Shown: positions 25,901 to 40,900 of the stretch, piece after piece
How positions within the stretch are numbered: position 1 is the stretch's first letter
Layout: every line of letters begins with the position of its first letter
Assembly (NCBI GenBank): GCA_021234535.1
Contig: CM037829.1
Location: 31,406,962-31,470,961 of the forward strand
Origin: Stichopus chloronotus
Taxonomy: Eukaryota > Echinodermata > Holothuroidea > Aspidochirotida > Stichopodidae
Direction of reading: 5' to 3'
DNA length: 64,000 bases
The notes under the pieces: model-generated
What the model saw: only the letters and a program-made list of their open reading frames with translations
Database searches by the model: none
Told to the model about the DNA's origin: nothing
Position numbers and translations under genes: made by a program

Positions 25901-28900
25901 TGTCATCAGGTGTCAAACTCGTAAAATTTTGTAAACATGTTATCTCAAGGTTTGAAGCTTGAATACATTACATAGTTGGTATGTAGATGCCTTATGGTGG
26001 AAGGAAGAATGCTATAGTTTATTTCATGGGGATCAAATGTTATCTGGGGTCATGGGAGTCAAATTTTGGAAATGTTGCTTAGAGGAGAGACCGATCTCAA
26101 ACTAGGAAGCTGCTATGAATTTCATTTGTAGTATTTTGAAGTGTTATTGTAAGGGGACAAGCTCTATTGTTTTTGGTGGAGGTCAAAGGTCATCTTGGGT
26201 CAAACCATGAAAGTCTTGTTCACATGATATCTTGAAGTAGGAAGTTTGGATAAATGTGATATGTGTATGTAGATGCCTTGTGGTTAGAGGAAGAAGATTT
26301 AATTTTTGATGGAGGCTGAAGTTCCTTTCTGTTCATGGGGATCAAACCCTTAAAACACTGTTGACATAATATCTGAAGGTGGAAAGTATGAGGATGCTTT
26401 ATGGTGGAAGGAGAAGCCCACTGTTTTTGGTGGAGATTACTGGAGGTTACATCCTGAAATTCATGTTAACATATTATCACAAGACTCTGTAAGAAACTTG
26501 AATAAATTACGTTGTTAATATGCAGATGCCTTGTAGAGATGGGAACAACATTGTTGTTTTTAGGTCGGATCAAAAGTCATCAGGGGGTCACTGAGGTCAA
26601 AATCTCAAAATGTTAACACCACATCTTGAAGAGCAAGGCTCGGATAAATTTCATACTTATTATGTACAGTAGATGCAGTATGGCAGGAGGAAGAATCCTG
26701 TCAGTCTTTGTTAAGGTCAAAAGTTGATTTTGGGTCAACAAGGGTCAAAATCTTAATACTTTTTTAACATAATTTTCAAACTACGAAGCATGGATAGGGT
26801 GCATACTTGTGTGTATTATTATTGGCTTATGGTGATAGAAATACTTGTTGTTTTATGGTAAAGTCAGAGGTCATCTGAGGTTCGCCAGCTTTTAAAAAGC
26901 AAAGTTCTCCAAGGATTACCAAGACTGTGTTCCTCGGTCTAAATGCAAAATTTCCCAATGATTCCAAAGATCATTATCTTGGGTCATCAGAGGTTAAATT
27001 CTCCAAGAACTGTCAAGATCAAATAAGAACACTTAACTGTATTTGACTCGTGACTGAAAAAAAAATGGGACATGGCATTATTTGGAATAAAACATGCATT
27101 ATCAAAACCACAATACATGTTTGCATTTTTGTGGTCTTTGCTTTTCTTTCACACATGTTTATTTTTCATCTGTTGTCAGATTCCACTTTGCAAAGTATCA
27201 AACTCAAACTGTCACACAACATTGGTTACAAATTTAAGGCTTTCAACCTGTTGAAATGTTTGTTGAAAGGAAGAGAAAAAAAAGTTCATAGTAGCTTTTA
27301 GTGTAGTCTTGCTTGAAATGTATTTTAAACCATGATTAATTCTAATATATGCTGCCTGTGTAACTTTGTAATTGTGAAAGCTTCTATTCTTTTTTTTTCT
27401 GTGGCTGTATTAGACTTAATGATAAAAAATCAAAAATAAAAGTCCAGATGAAACTGAATAGTAATATCTATAAGTCACGTTAGGGGTGCATCCAATATTT
27501 TGAAGATCTGTGTTATCCTTAGACCCAGCACATACCAGTAAAAATTAACTCAGTAATCATTCCTCACTAATATTTTGTTCTTTGCCATAAATTGATGCAA
27601 AAATGAAGATACTGCTCCCTACATTGCACATTGCAGAAATACCTTTGATATTTGCAGTATTTGACTGACGAACAATTATCCGCTCCTGTGTTTCTCTTTC
27701 AGCCCGTTGCCGCCGGCAGTGGCATCCCTCAGATCAAGTGTTACTTGAATGGGGTCTTAGTGCCTCACGTCGTTCGTTTCAAGACCCTCCTTTGTAAGGT
27801 TCTGGGCATCATATTTGCAGTCTCTGGTGGCCTGGCAGTAGGCAAGGTATGTTAAACCCTTATACAATGGAAGAACTGTAATTCTCTGTGCAATATTAGT
27901 CATTGTTGTATAAAACTGAAATGCCCTGTGATGTTCTGTGATGGTAGAAGACACGTGCAAATGAAAAATCACAGAACAAGTATTGATCTAATAACATTAG
28001 TCACTCTCACGGTTTACTCTCTCTCCACATATTTTGATGTCTTTATCGTAATTTTGAAATGCTTAGGAATGCCTCACGTCGACACTCTCTGTGCATTGCA
28101 CGTTGGTCATTGCTACCCTTGTAGTGAGCACAGCGACAGGATGATGGTGAGTTGTGCTTGGCTTCACACCCTGCCAAGTGTCACTGAATCCCACAACTAT
28201 ATACAGAAGCCCAACTACACTTCTGATCCAATTAAAGAGGGCTACCTGTAACTGTTTTGTCAAGAGCTTTGTGTGAAAGTAATGAAAACTGCAGACAATA
28301 AACATTTCCAAAGCAGGTGTGATTATGTGTGTTTGCACACTGACCTTGTTCTAACTGTCTGTAATCAGCAAGAATGGCTATTGGAGACCGCCTGTTTCCG
28401 AAATGAAAACAGAAAAAAAAATCATGCGGAATATATAATATCTGTGAAAAAATCGTAACATTAACAAAATGAAGTTCAAGTCTCAAGGTAAACAGCAGCG
28501 ACTCACCAAATATGACTGGCTAACCGCCTGCTTCTGGTATTCTATGAGGCGCAAAGATCCCTGTTTTGTGGCCTATAGTCGACATGTTGAATGTCAGCTG
28601 CTAGGACGCATGTTGTTAGTTATCTAGTTGGTGCATGATAGCTGGCAGGATGCATGTTGTTAGTCATTTAGTAAGACACGTGTTGCTAGTCATCTAGTAG
28701 GAAACGTGTTCCTTATCCTCTAGTGGGACAAATGTTGTTATAGTAAACTTGAAGTGCACATGTTTGTTTATAGTCAACTAGTAGAACACATGTTGTTAGT
28801 CAGTGTGCATGTTGTTAGTCAGCCAGAAGCACACAATATTGTACATCAGCTGGTAGTGCAGATGTTATTAGTCAGCTGTACAGTAGGGCAGGCAAGTGTG

Positions 28901-31900
28901 TTTGAAGTTCTAGTAGATAACACATTACAAATTCATTGGAGCCTGTCTCACAAGTCCGGAAGTGTAACAGCTGGTGTTTATGACCCTCCATTAAGCGAAA
29001 ACCCTGACGATATTGTGTAATACGTATTATCTGCACGGGTCAGTATACAGCAGCTTAATGTTAACTTGCAGCAATGTTTATCACTGTGCAAAACAAATGA
29101 GATATGCTCTACAAAGAAATCCTAAAAGGAAGATAAATAGTTCTGAATATGTAGAGCAGAAATCATCATTGTATCAGTGCAAGCAGTGTTCTCTCAAATC
29201 CATGATCCCTCGCTTGGCCTCAATTGTTGAAGCTTCAACTGAAAAATTGTCTCAGGCACTGAAACTAACTCTAGAAATTCTTTTTTCATGTGTATCAGTT
29301 TGTAAAATTTACATATCTGCAAGTTGGTGGCATCAACTATAGTCTTGAGATGTTCCCTACAGGACTCTCTCCCTTGTTGTCACAGGAGGAGCGTTAATAC
29401 AATTTCAAAGTATCTTTATATCGACTGATTTCATGCAATGCCGGGTAGCCGTACAGGAAGGAGGTGTAAAAATGCAAAGATTGTACAGATTTTTAAGTGT
29501 TTCTTTTCAGTTTGTGAACAGTCCCTTCCCCAATGCCCTCACCTTGTTTAAACGGGGATACATACAGTCTAAACACCGTTTTGTCCTCTGTAAGTTGGGC
29601 AGTCGTTATATGCACTCATACATTGTTGATTTAAAATATGCCCTGTGTGCGGCAGTAAGTGCTTTCGCTTTCGAATCTGACATTTTGACAATGTTCGAAA
29701 CTGTTGTTGACTTTGCAAAGGCAACAAACTATGTGCCTCCATTGTCTGGCTCTACTCTTTGTTTAATGAGGTAGTTGACTATTCAGTTGCACTTTCCAAT
29801 ATGGTTCACACAGTGTGTATTGTAGATGAACATATGGGCATGCACCTGCACACATATGTATACAAGACAAAGATTCCTGAGTTAAAATGCCCTGTCAAAA
29901 TTTTCACAAATGAAAAAACGTAAGTTTTTTCGGGTTATATGTCTTTTTTTTTCTTAATAATACAAGTTGGTACCACATGAGTGACTACTACCACCTTTAA
30001 GTTTACCTAACTTTCACTTAACTCAGTGTAATGTGTTTTTATGTATGTAATGTAGTTAACATTTGGTTACTAAATGTTTAACACGTAAAATTTTTACCAA
30101 AGGGTAATTTCATCTCTGCATGATTTTAGGAAGGTCCGATGATCCACGCGGGATCAGTAGTGGCAGCCGGTGTGTCTCAGGGAAAATCAACAACATTCAA
30201 GAGGGATTTAAAGGTAACCTTTAAAGAACTTGGGGTCAGGTTTAACTGAACCTTTCATTTGACTTGATGTTGTTGGCTTTCCAGAACTGACAAAAGCCTT
30301 TCTGTTCAGTATGTGACAGACACTTTTGTTGGACAGTTGGATACAACACTTTATTAAATATGAGGTTGTGATGTGATAAAAAGGTTTTTTTGAAATTCAT
30401 TGGATGGGTTCTTAAAGAAAATCTGTGTCTGAGTTTTGATAAATTTTCGATAGATGCATTCCTATATGCCCAGTTTACAGTTCCTGTTATCGCAAATACA
30501 AAAAAATCTAGTCATGTGAATACACCAAAATGGAAGGATCTTTCAAATGTTTTTATCCTCATCAGTGTTTTGATCATCATCAGTGTATTGATCATCTTCA
30601 GTGTTTTGGTCATCATCAATGTTTTGATCATCATCAACATTGTGATCATCATCAATGGTTTGATTGTCATCAACATTTTGATCATCATCAATGGTTTTAT
30701 CATCATCAACATACTGATCATCATTAATGTTTTGATCATCATCAACATTTTGATCATCATCAACTTTTTGATCATCATCAATGTTTTGATCATCATCAAC
30801 ATATTGATCATCATCAGTGTTTTGATCATCATCATCAATGTTTTCCAGATGATGTCAGTGGAAATTCTATGTGGCATTTGTGGATCTTTGAAAAGAATAG
30901 TTTTAAAGCTAATTACAAAAGTGAAACTTGTAACTCAAGTAGTCAGAGATTCAGCTTAATAGAACTACAAAGCTGGAGTTAGTTCTTCAGTCTATTTCTG
31001 ATAAAAGGTCCTTTTGATATCTTCTGATTTCTATGAGGAGCGAAGTTTGTTTGCAAGAGATTTCAATCAAATCCATGGAGTTAAGTACTGTCAAAAGGCC
31101 AGCCACATAAGTAAAGACAATTTTTTCTATCTTGCTTAAGATCTTCAAAGATTTCAGAACTGACCATGAGAAGAGGGATTTCGTGTCAGGCGGTGCGGCG
31201 GCAGGTGTTGCAGCTGCTTTTGGTGCTCCAATAGGAGGAGTCCTCTTCAGTCTGGAGGAGGGTGCCAGCTTTTGGAACCAATCTCTCACTTGGAGGATAG
31301 TAAGTTTTGAGATTCCATGCTTTTCATCGTTTGGCTGAAAAAGTGATGTTGCAGATTAAGAAGAAATTTTGTCCTACAGTACTTCCTTTGTCTTCAGTGG
31401 GCATTGATATGATAGTTGCCTGCAATGTTATAGAGTACTGGTTAGTGAGTTATTGACCTAACTAAAGCCTACATTAGTGTTGGGCAGCCTTTTAGAACAC
31501 TGGTACAAATCAGATTGTTGAAACTCTTGTAGGGACAGTAGTGGAAAGCAGTGGAGCATATGAGGTTGTGTCTCACTTCCAACTTACTTTACCCAGTAGT
31601 AATCCAGTGTACTCCTTCTTGTTATTGGACTATGGGCCATTCCTCGGTGAAACTTGCCCGTGTGGTTGAACCACCATTTCTTTCGGCAAACATGTTACTG
31701 GGTGGTACCAGAGAGTTTAGAATTTTTATTTTGAGAAAATTCTAATTTTGAAATACCACTCTACTTACTGGAAAACATGTGAGGACCGACCCTTGACTGT
31801 GTCTGTCTCATACAGCTGCACCGTACTTGTATTTTCAGTGATTGGTGTGCTCAACTGTCAGATTCTTGATAGACACTGGTAAGAAACCAATTACGTAGGG

Positions 31901-34900
31901 GCCATTTACACCATGACAAGCTACCAACGATGTGACATTAATCATTTTTTATTGAGAATGCCCGTGTGTCATGGAAGAGATAGTATGTCTTTGTTTTCAT
32001 GATATTCTGACCCTGGTGTCAAGTTCGAGTTGGGGTTGAATGACTAGGCAAGGATCACAGTCAGGACAAATCGAGAATAGATACACAGGCTGCATACAAG
32101 TACACTGCCGGCCACATTTGGCCCACAATCCGTGCATCCCCAGCGCTCATGTTAGAGTGTTGTCATTGATTATTGACATGGCTATAGCCCAATACAGTAA
32201 GAGCACTGCATGGTAGTAAGTTATTGACCTGACTAAAGCCTACATTTAAGAGTTTACAGGAAAGAAATGCTTAAACCACAGTCTGCTGCTACGATAGAGG
32301 CTTTAAACTGTTCACCTGTTGTTAACTTGCTCCAGGAATATGACTATGTTGGCAAGGGTTAAGCTCCCACATCAGCTGCACACATAGGTTTGAATCTGGT
32401 TTTGCTGATGTTGATTATCTGACTTTACTAGCAATAGTATTTTCTGGCAGCCACCCTCCGACATCAGATTCAATTCTGTCGATATCCCTTCATAGAAACA
32501 CTTCTGTCTTTCATTTTGTAGTCCATTGTCATTTAGGTATGGAAGGCACACCTCTATTGTTTTCTTTTTTAATTTCATTGTTTTTCCTTTTGCAGTTCTT
32601 TGCTTCCATGACTTGTTCTTTCACCCTCAATGTCCTCTTGAGTTACTATCATGGCAATCCTTGGAGTCTCTCCAGTCCTGGTCTCATCAATTTTGGTGAA
32701 TTTACTGTAAGTTTGCCTTTCAAGTTATCTCTTTTGTTAAAATTAAAAAAAAAATGTGACCTTTTCCTCCTCTTATTATCTCAGAACATTGTTTCTTGCC
32801 CTTTTGCTTAGTTCCTACCATATTGTAGGTACTTTTTGTTGTAACAAGATGAAAATTGTCTTCCTGAAACTCTTACTGAGCTTAATTGCTGTTATAAGTG
32901 AATTGCTAATTCATGTTTATTGCTGCAAAGTGTGGCAAGTTGTCTTAGTACTGTTCCATTTCATTTTTGGTTCCTTGTGTTAGCAAAGGAACCTATGCAG
33001 TCAGGTTGTCGTGTGTGTGTATGTGTGAGTGTATGTGTATGTGTGTGCATCTGTGACACTTGCTTAGGAACGCTCTAACTCAATAGGGGAAAGTCAGATG
33101 AAAGTCAAACTTGGTATGTAGGTTTTCCGTGTTGAGAAGGTGTGCCCTGTTGTTTTTGGTGGAGGTCAAAGGTCATTTGGGGGAACTTGGGGCAAAAGTC
33201 TGTTTTGCTTGGGTACGCTGTAACTCAATAGGGGAAAGTCAGATGAAAGTCAAATTTGGTATGTAGGTTCGCCATATAGAGAAGGTGTGCCCTATTGTTT
33301 TTGGTGGAGGTCAAACATCATCTGGGGGAACTGGGGGCAAAGTCTGAAAACCTTGTTATGCTATGGATGCTCATATGTTCCATCAGTTCCCCTCCAGTGC
33401 ATCATGGAAGTACTGCTTGAGTTAGCAGTTTCTTGATCAAATGAAAAAGAAGCAGTGTTGTTTGCATTACTGTAGGTGGTCACACCAGACAAGTTTTGGA
33501 TAGATCAGTTTACCTCCTCGTGCCTGAGTGCTAATGTGTGCATTCATGTGTCTTTTCAATTATTGAGGTGAGCAGGACACAATGAAAGAAAATAAGTCAG
33601 TTGGTGTTCTTACCAGTTTAAACTAGACCCCAGTATTCCCTCCAGGGCATTCTATCAGTTTATTGGACTTTAAAGAGGCATAGATGAGATAAGCCATATT
33701 GCAATTTGCAGAGCCCCTCCTTTAAATGAGAGATTCACAGCTGTTTGTGTTTTGTAAAATGAATGGGATATTGCTGTATATTGCAGTTCAACATCTGCAA
33801 TTCATTGCATTAATTGAAATGGCTTTTTTGATATTTATGAACTCAGGCATATCATTTTACAGTATGTATATTTCAAGTGCAAGGAACCATAGTGCCCATA
33901 GGCTGTTGTGAAATCATGCAAAATATTTCTTCTCTTACAGATTGTATGTAACACTGTTGATAGTTGGTCACGTTAGTGCTATGGAAGTGGTTCCATGTGG
34001 GTACATGTTTGTCATGTTTGGGGTCCAATGTCTGAAATGGACCATTTTGTAAAAGCATGAAATATGTTTCTCTCTCTACAGATTTTATGTAATGCAGTGA
34101 GAGTTCATGGTCAGAAATGGGCCATATGGGCTATCATACAAAATAATGCAATATGCTCCCTTTTACTTCATAATTTACATTATATGCTCTCCATCTGTGC
34201 AAGGAACCAGAGTGCCCTTAGGCTCTTGTCTCATTTGCAATCAGCTTTTCTCTTCACAATTTGCTATTTGTTCATGGAAATATAACTTTCACAAATGTTT
34301 GGTTCTGTCAAGTCACTCGGTCTTGTTGTTGACATTCTCATCAGCTTCTGGTTACCTTCTACTGCGACTGGGGCTCATTTCCATGGCAACTGACATTACC
34401 TCTTCTCTATAAAGCAAAAGTGGATCTTGTAATAACTGCAGATTCTCCTTTAATAGCCATTCAATAACATTGACTTTAATGGTCACAAGGTCATGCTTTT
34501 CTTGCTGAGGGGGTGTTGTTGTCTTTCTCATAAATTGTTTCAAATTTCAATCTTTTGGTTAGCAAGTACCAGTGCAGACAAGTTTGTGTGTGTATTTGTG
34601 TATGTATGTGTTTGTGTGTTATACCCTTTGCATATGACCTCAATGTCTTGAGATGGGTACTGAAGGGAGTTACTTGTTTGTGTCATGTGACTTCAGCATA
34701 TTGAGGGGAAAAATTTCCATTGTTTTTTTGGTTAAGATGAAAGGTCATGTGTGGTTAGGATAAGGAAAAATGTGAAAATCTTTTAAGTCTAATTTTTCCA
34801 TAACCCAAACATCAACTAAGCATTGATATGTGGGGTAGGTCGATGTACTATTTCATTTGAATTTCGGTGAGGATCAAAGGTCACCAGTGGTCTGCAGATG

Positions 34901-37900
34901 TCAAGTCTTGAAAACATTGCTCCTGCTTGTAGCCTCAGTGTCTTGAGAAAGGTACTTAACACAGATCTCATGGTTTGAATGTGGTCTCATCATAATAAGT
35001 ACAACTTTGCAAATATTTTGGTAAAGGTCAAAGGTCATATGGGGTCAGCAGAGGTAAAAATGTTAAATACTAATAACCTTTCTCCATCATCTGCAAGATT
35101 AGTCGTGTCATTATAGAGAAGTTAGAATATATTGTATTGTATTGTCTTTGTCAGTAGTTTCTATGAAAGTCGTGAAAGGTAATTTCAACATCTTGAGATA
35201 CATATATGTACAGTATATCTGATATTTGGTATGTAACTTCCTCACATTAAGTATAAGATCCCTATTGGTTATGCTGTAGTTCAAAGATCATTTTGTATCA
35301 GCCAGAGGACTAAATGCATACACCTAAAAAACTGAAGTGTAGTAGTCACAGTAGATTAGATCAAGAGTTTTTCTGAAGGTGGGAACATGTTCTTCAAGTT
35401 GCTTTTGAGAGTTTGTTCTCTGTAATATATGAGAAACATTGGTTCTGTGTAACCACAAGTGAAAGTGGAAACTGGAAATCCTTCAAGAAGTTCAGTGTTG
35501 AATCTAAGTTTCTCATATTTCCTATCCTAGATTTTGTTGTAGGTATTAAACTGTGTGGTGAAAGTAGTAGCTTAAACCCAGATGAAGACACCACATGCCC
35601 TACAAGCTATTCAGTGGTCTGCAGTAACTGATAACATGTTAAAAATTAAATACCCACTAGTGTTTATCACAGGACTGTTTAAGTCCCATTTTTCTGTCAG
35701 CACAGTATTGTAAATTGTTTAAAGCAGAAAGCCCTGTTGTATCAACATCTTGTCTTTGTTGACTGCCAACAGATCTCCCCTGATATTTGCTGGCATTTTT
35801 TTTTTTTCAGTGAGGAGAGGCTCTTGGCTAGCTGTCAACCTTCAGGTTATGTTTGCTGCGAGGAGATATAAATGGACAGGGAATAATTATTTGGTGATTT
35901 TTGACTATGCTGTATTTTGTCACTGATGCTGTATGGTACTATAGTTTTTGGAGAGATCAAAGTCAATTATTACTCTTAGGAGTCGTTTTGAGAAGGAAAA
36001 CTCTGGCAATAAAAAAAAACCACCACCCATAACCAGCTGATCTGGGTAACTGCAGTTGCAATTGATACTAGCCTTGTAACCATGGGAGAATATCAAGGGT
36101 TATACTTCTATCCTTACGCTACAATGCACACTGACTTTTTGTCAGGAAGTAACCGCTGCAGGGCTTTGTTTTCTTTTCTCTGGTGAAAGCTACCTTTTAA
36201 TACAGTGGAGCTTACATTTGTAATTACCCAACTGACGATAGTTAATTCTTGTCTATGAAACCAGAAGAAGATGGACGTTATTATAAATGGAACTTGTTTT
36301 GATCTTTTCTCTTCACCCACAAAGGGGATCGATTACCACGGTTACGAGATTTTGCTCTTCCTGCTCATGGGCGTCATTGGCGGTCTATTGGGAGCTCTCT
36401 TTAATGCAATCAATCACAAAATAACAGTTTTTAGAATGAAGTAAGTTCTCTGGACTAATCCTTAACCTCCTATTGGGGTTATTCCTTCCTGGTTATGGAG
36501 TGGTAATTCAATTGCAGTGAACGTTTGTCAGCGTTGTTGCCATGATGATGATAATGGTTGATCAAGTTTAAAGCTTCAGCACTCTTGATTTTGACAGATG
36601 CAAACTGGTCACTTCTTCTTACACAAAAGATAAGTCATTTACTGCATATACTAACCATATCACACCAAACCTGTGAAATGAACTCTGCTTAATTATTTGT
36701 AGACACAAGTGATTCACTTTTTATACATGTGTGTAACTCACGTATCTTTTAAAGTAAACAACTACAACTAGGGCATCTCAAATCATGTCCAAAACTACAT
36801 TGCTTTGTAACTTATCTTGTGGTGGTACAATGAAATTTGGGCTGATTGAGCATTGAAAATAACATTCTAGAAGTGAAACAGAAACAAGGAAGTGTTTTGA
36901 AATGACTCTACAGGATTTCTGTGCCAGACGGGGAGGGGTAGGGGAATGGATTATTTTTGGTTTCTTGCCAAAGGTGACAAATAACCTATGCTGTCAAGGG
37001 TGGCATGTGTGTATGTATGTGTAAGGGTCTGTGTGTGGTTCTTTGTGGTTCTTTGTTAGTGATCTGTTTCTCTTATTAAAGAATTTTGGTCCAGTGTGGA
37101 CCATTTGGCCCATTTTATGAAATTCTGCAAAATGCTGCTTCTCCTACAGATTGTTATTCATGTGTACAATATAGCGATGGTTTGTCATTGTAATACTCTG
37201 GTAGTGGCACCCTAAGCGTGTACAGTTTGGGTCCAAGACTGAAGATGGACCATCAGGCCCATCTTGGGGCAAAATCCAAAACCTCCTTCAAAACACAGTA
37301 TTTTTGAACACCCTAAAGGTGTCACTACCAGAGTACCATTATTGTATGTCAAATCATCCACATTGTACAATGGAATCTGTAGGTGAACAACTTTTTGCAG
37401 AATTTCATAAAACATACCACAGGCCTATGACCGTGTATCAAAATTCATTAACACCCTGAAGATACTACTAGCAATTTCGTCATTGTGACAAACCAATAAG
37501 ATTGGGCATGAAAATCTGTGGGACATTGACGATTTTGCACAATTTCAAAAAGTGGGCCATATGGCCCGCATCGGACCTTGAACCAAAAATTTCTGTATAC
37601 CTCAAATGGCCCACTATCTTATAAACATTGTGTGCAAGCTTCAACCAAACTCATGTAAGTATGTACAAGTAGAAACATTTTCAATTATTGTAGAGAGATA
37701 GCTTGTGAATGAACCTGCTCCTAATATTGCATCACATGACGTCATGCAGAAACAAAGATTTTTCAAATGGGAACTTCCAACAGTTAAAGTTAAAACTTTG
37801 ATTGCATAACATCGGATGATGTCACAAGTACACCAAAGGCAGTCTTTGATATCGATTCGTCCAAATATTTAGAAAAAACAATTTTTACGGCGTTTTAGTC

Positions 37901-40900
37901 TACGTGTCATGACCTCTTTAAATCTTGAGAAACTTGTTCTTGCTTGCAACCTGTTCTTCTGATTGGTACTTAACCTATATTTCATGTGACTTCATCATGA
38001 GTGCAACTTTCCTATATTGTTTATTGTAAAGGTCAAAGGTCATATGGGGCTTTCAGAGGCCAAACTTCAACACATTGAAAATATTCTTTCTCTTGTACCT
38101 GGACATGTGGTCATATTGGTATGGCAGAGTAAGAAACTGTTGTTCTATCCTTGTCTGTAGTTCTTGTGTGGGTCAAAGGACATTTGGGGGTAAGCAGCAA
38201 TAAACATTGAAATACATTACCTCAAATTAAGCATTTCTACTGGTATTAAATACCTGCTTCTCTGAAATTCAGTCCACACACCCTTAATTTAAGTATCTTA
38301 AAAACCTAAAGGTCTGTTTAATGTTCATTTTTTGGATTCCAGGCAGACGCTCTTCTTTCATCCGTTTCATTCCCTTTTTGAGTATCTTGCTTGCATCATA
38401 ATTTTCTACTTCTGCTGATATTTTGTTTCTTTCCATTTAAAGGTATGTTTACAGAGGCAGTATGTGTGTTGTCGAGGTCATCGTCATAGCGATACTGACT
38501 GTCTCTCTCAGCTTTCTCAGCATGTACCTTGGTAGAGATTGTCAGCCGGTGACGGAATACGTCCATAACCCTCTGCAGGTTAGAGTGACAGTGAGATTTT
38601 CCCCTCCCTTCAACACTTTTAACTGATTTTCTGTTGAGAAGATGAAACCACCTTACATAAATGTCTGAGAAAATGGAGTATGTGGTCAGCCGGACACATA
38701 TTTCAGGTTGAGTTTAAGAGAGAAATAGCATTGAGTAAATTATTCACAATAAATTCACCTACTAGTGACCGCATTTGTAAAGTCATGGTCAAAAGGTTAA
38801 GTTTCTAGCAAAATCTGTGATTCCATGCCGGAGGCCAAAGGAATCTGTCCTTCGTTGATGGCATGAATACATGTATGATTCCTTGGCTTGTGAATGCAGC
38901 ATCTCAAGAAGGGAGAAGTGTTTGACCTTTTGAGTTTGGTTTGTAGGTAGTCCATTGTGAATAGGTCATCCCCATTGTTCTGGAGGGTGATCAATGGTCA
39001 TTTGAGGTCACCAGATTTTTAAGTCATGATAACTTTTTCAGCAAGATGTCCCAAGAAGTGAATATTGCTAGATGTTGGAAGTCATACACCACCGTTAGCT
39101 TTTGAAGAGTAGATAATCTCTGTTTTTTCAATGGTGGTCAAAGGTCACTTGATGTCAGTAGATGTCAAAGTTTGAAATCCTTGTAAGCATGGTATTTCAA
39201 GAACTCCAGGTTGCTGGAATGCCAAACTTGATGTGTCGGCAGTCCTCTGTGAGTAGATGACCCCTATTGTTTTTAACGAAGTTCAAAGGTCAAAAGGTCT
39301 TTGCGAGACCATCAATAATGCAGTATGCTGGAGATGGTGTATGTGAACATAAATATTAGCAAGGAATCACTATGCCCTTAAACTTGTTCTTTCAATAAGC
39401 ATTCTTACAATTCTTCTGAATTCTTTTTATGTTTGAATTTAATTAGCAGATCTGTCCATGACTACTATCTGTTTATTCATCAAAAGACAGATTGTCGTAT
39501 GATTAGAGCATAACATTCAGTCCTATGGGTTCTTGAAATTACTTGCAATCTGATTTAATTTTGATCAAGTCTTATAATGTACTTTTGTTGCATTTTTTGT
39601 TTCAGTTGTTTTGTGGTGATGGAGAATACAGCGCCTCTGCCTCGCTCTTCTTCTCTACCCCGGAGGAGTCAGTGAAGACATTGTTCCATGCCAAAGAGGG
39701 TGAGAAACCTTCTCATCATCAGAAGCAAATATTTTCTTTTAACCTGTCCATTTTTTGTGGTCCCGTCAGTTTGGAGCTCTTATTGTGATGTTTCAGTTGT
39801 TGAAAACTTCCAACATGGCTACGTCTTGCTGATAAGGTTCTGTGTAACTGTTTGATAGTTATCTAATTTGTTCTCGCTGGAAAAAGGAAATACATTTACA
39901 GTAGCATAAACAGCTTTTGCACACACAGTTTAAAGTTAATCTCTTGTGTAATCAACTGTGAAACAGTGTTCATGCTCCAGAATTGAATCTAGGAGGGAAA
40001 TCCCTCTCTAAAAAAATTCTTGGGAGGGATTTTCAAATATCAATGAGGGAGTGTGTCACTTGGTAGAGATTCTGTTGCAATTCATTGTATGTACTCTCAA
40101 TTGTAGCTGCATTCAGTAATGACCATACAGGGCATTTTCCCATGAAAGTAACACCCACAGAGATATTGAAATAGTAATGCATTTTACGATAAATAACGTT
40201 TGAGACAGCCTCATGAATAATTCATAATCACGGCACGATGACACAAAAGTTGCACAGTAGCTTTGTTGCCCCTTGTTCCTGTGTGACTTCAATATCACAG
40301 GCGTCGTCAGCACATCCACAAATTTCGGCAGTTTCAAACGATCCATATCTATATAGGAAGACTCGGAGCAGGTTGAAAGCAGTTGACACGTAGTTTCACA
40401 TAATTATGGACTTTTCGAGAATATCGCCCCCGGCCTATCCTTTTAAGGGGTACTGCAGGATGTCATTGTTGATGTATCACCCTGCCTATAGTGTGGACCA
40501 TTAACACCTCATCTTAAAGGGAGAAGATCAATTCTTTGGAGTCCTGAGCAAGACAGATGATAGCGTCCAGCTGTGAAGGTGTATTTCAGAGACAACGAAC
40601 ATGCTTTACAAAACATGATGAAATCAAATGTAATGGGAAATAGAGACGTAACCCCTCAAATGTCTCAAAGGCTATAAGCATTGTTAGTCTGATTATGTTG
40701 CGGTTCTCTTATCACTTATAGTTTACGAAGATCCGACGTCTTTTGAAACCCCCATGTAGATAATGTTTTTCTAATTTAACTCTTCTCATCTGCAGGTTCA
40801 ATAAGTTTCCTAACCCTGCTACCATTTTGTTTAATATATTTCATTCTGGCAACAATTACCTATGGGCTGAGTATACCAAGCGGTCTTTTTATTCCATCTC

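Larger units (their letters stand above)
24300..27702 (+). other. Intron 7, repeat-rich
   Basis: Contains the 16-bp minisatellite (24775-25315) and a long array of about 145-bp units with GGTCAAAGGTCA-like cores (25790-27030). The rest is AT-rich and unremarkable. Confidence 0.6.
32707..36324 (+). other. Intron 11, repeat-rich
   Basis: Holds two DR1-type arrays (33005-33360 and 34580-35340). Between them, 33700-34260, are two diverged units related to the repeat at 55380-56020 (GTGCCCATAGGCTnTTGT, TCTTACAGATT, TGGACCATTTTGT). The rest is not recognised. Confidence 0.55.
36441..38442 (+). other. Intron 12
   Basis: Holds the inverted repeat at 37109-37413 and a DR1-type segment at 37910-38230. 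A TG-rich tract lies at 37006-37040. Confidence 0.55.

Noticed and set aside
40113..40346. 77-residue minus-strand frame starting [12 protein letters not shown] in intron 14
   Set aside because: No family match and no splice context; GC-richer patch may be part of an old dispersed repeat, but no ends were found.
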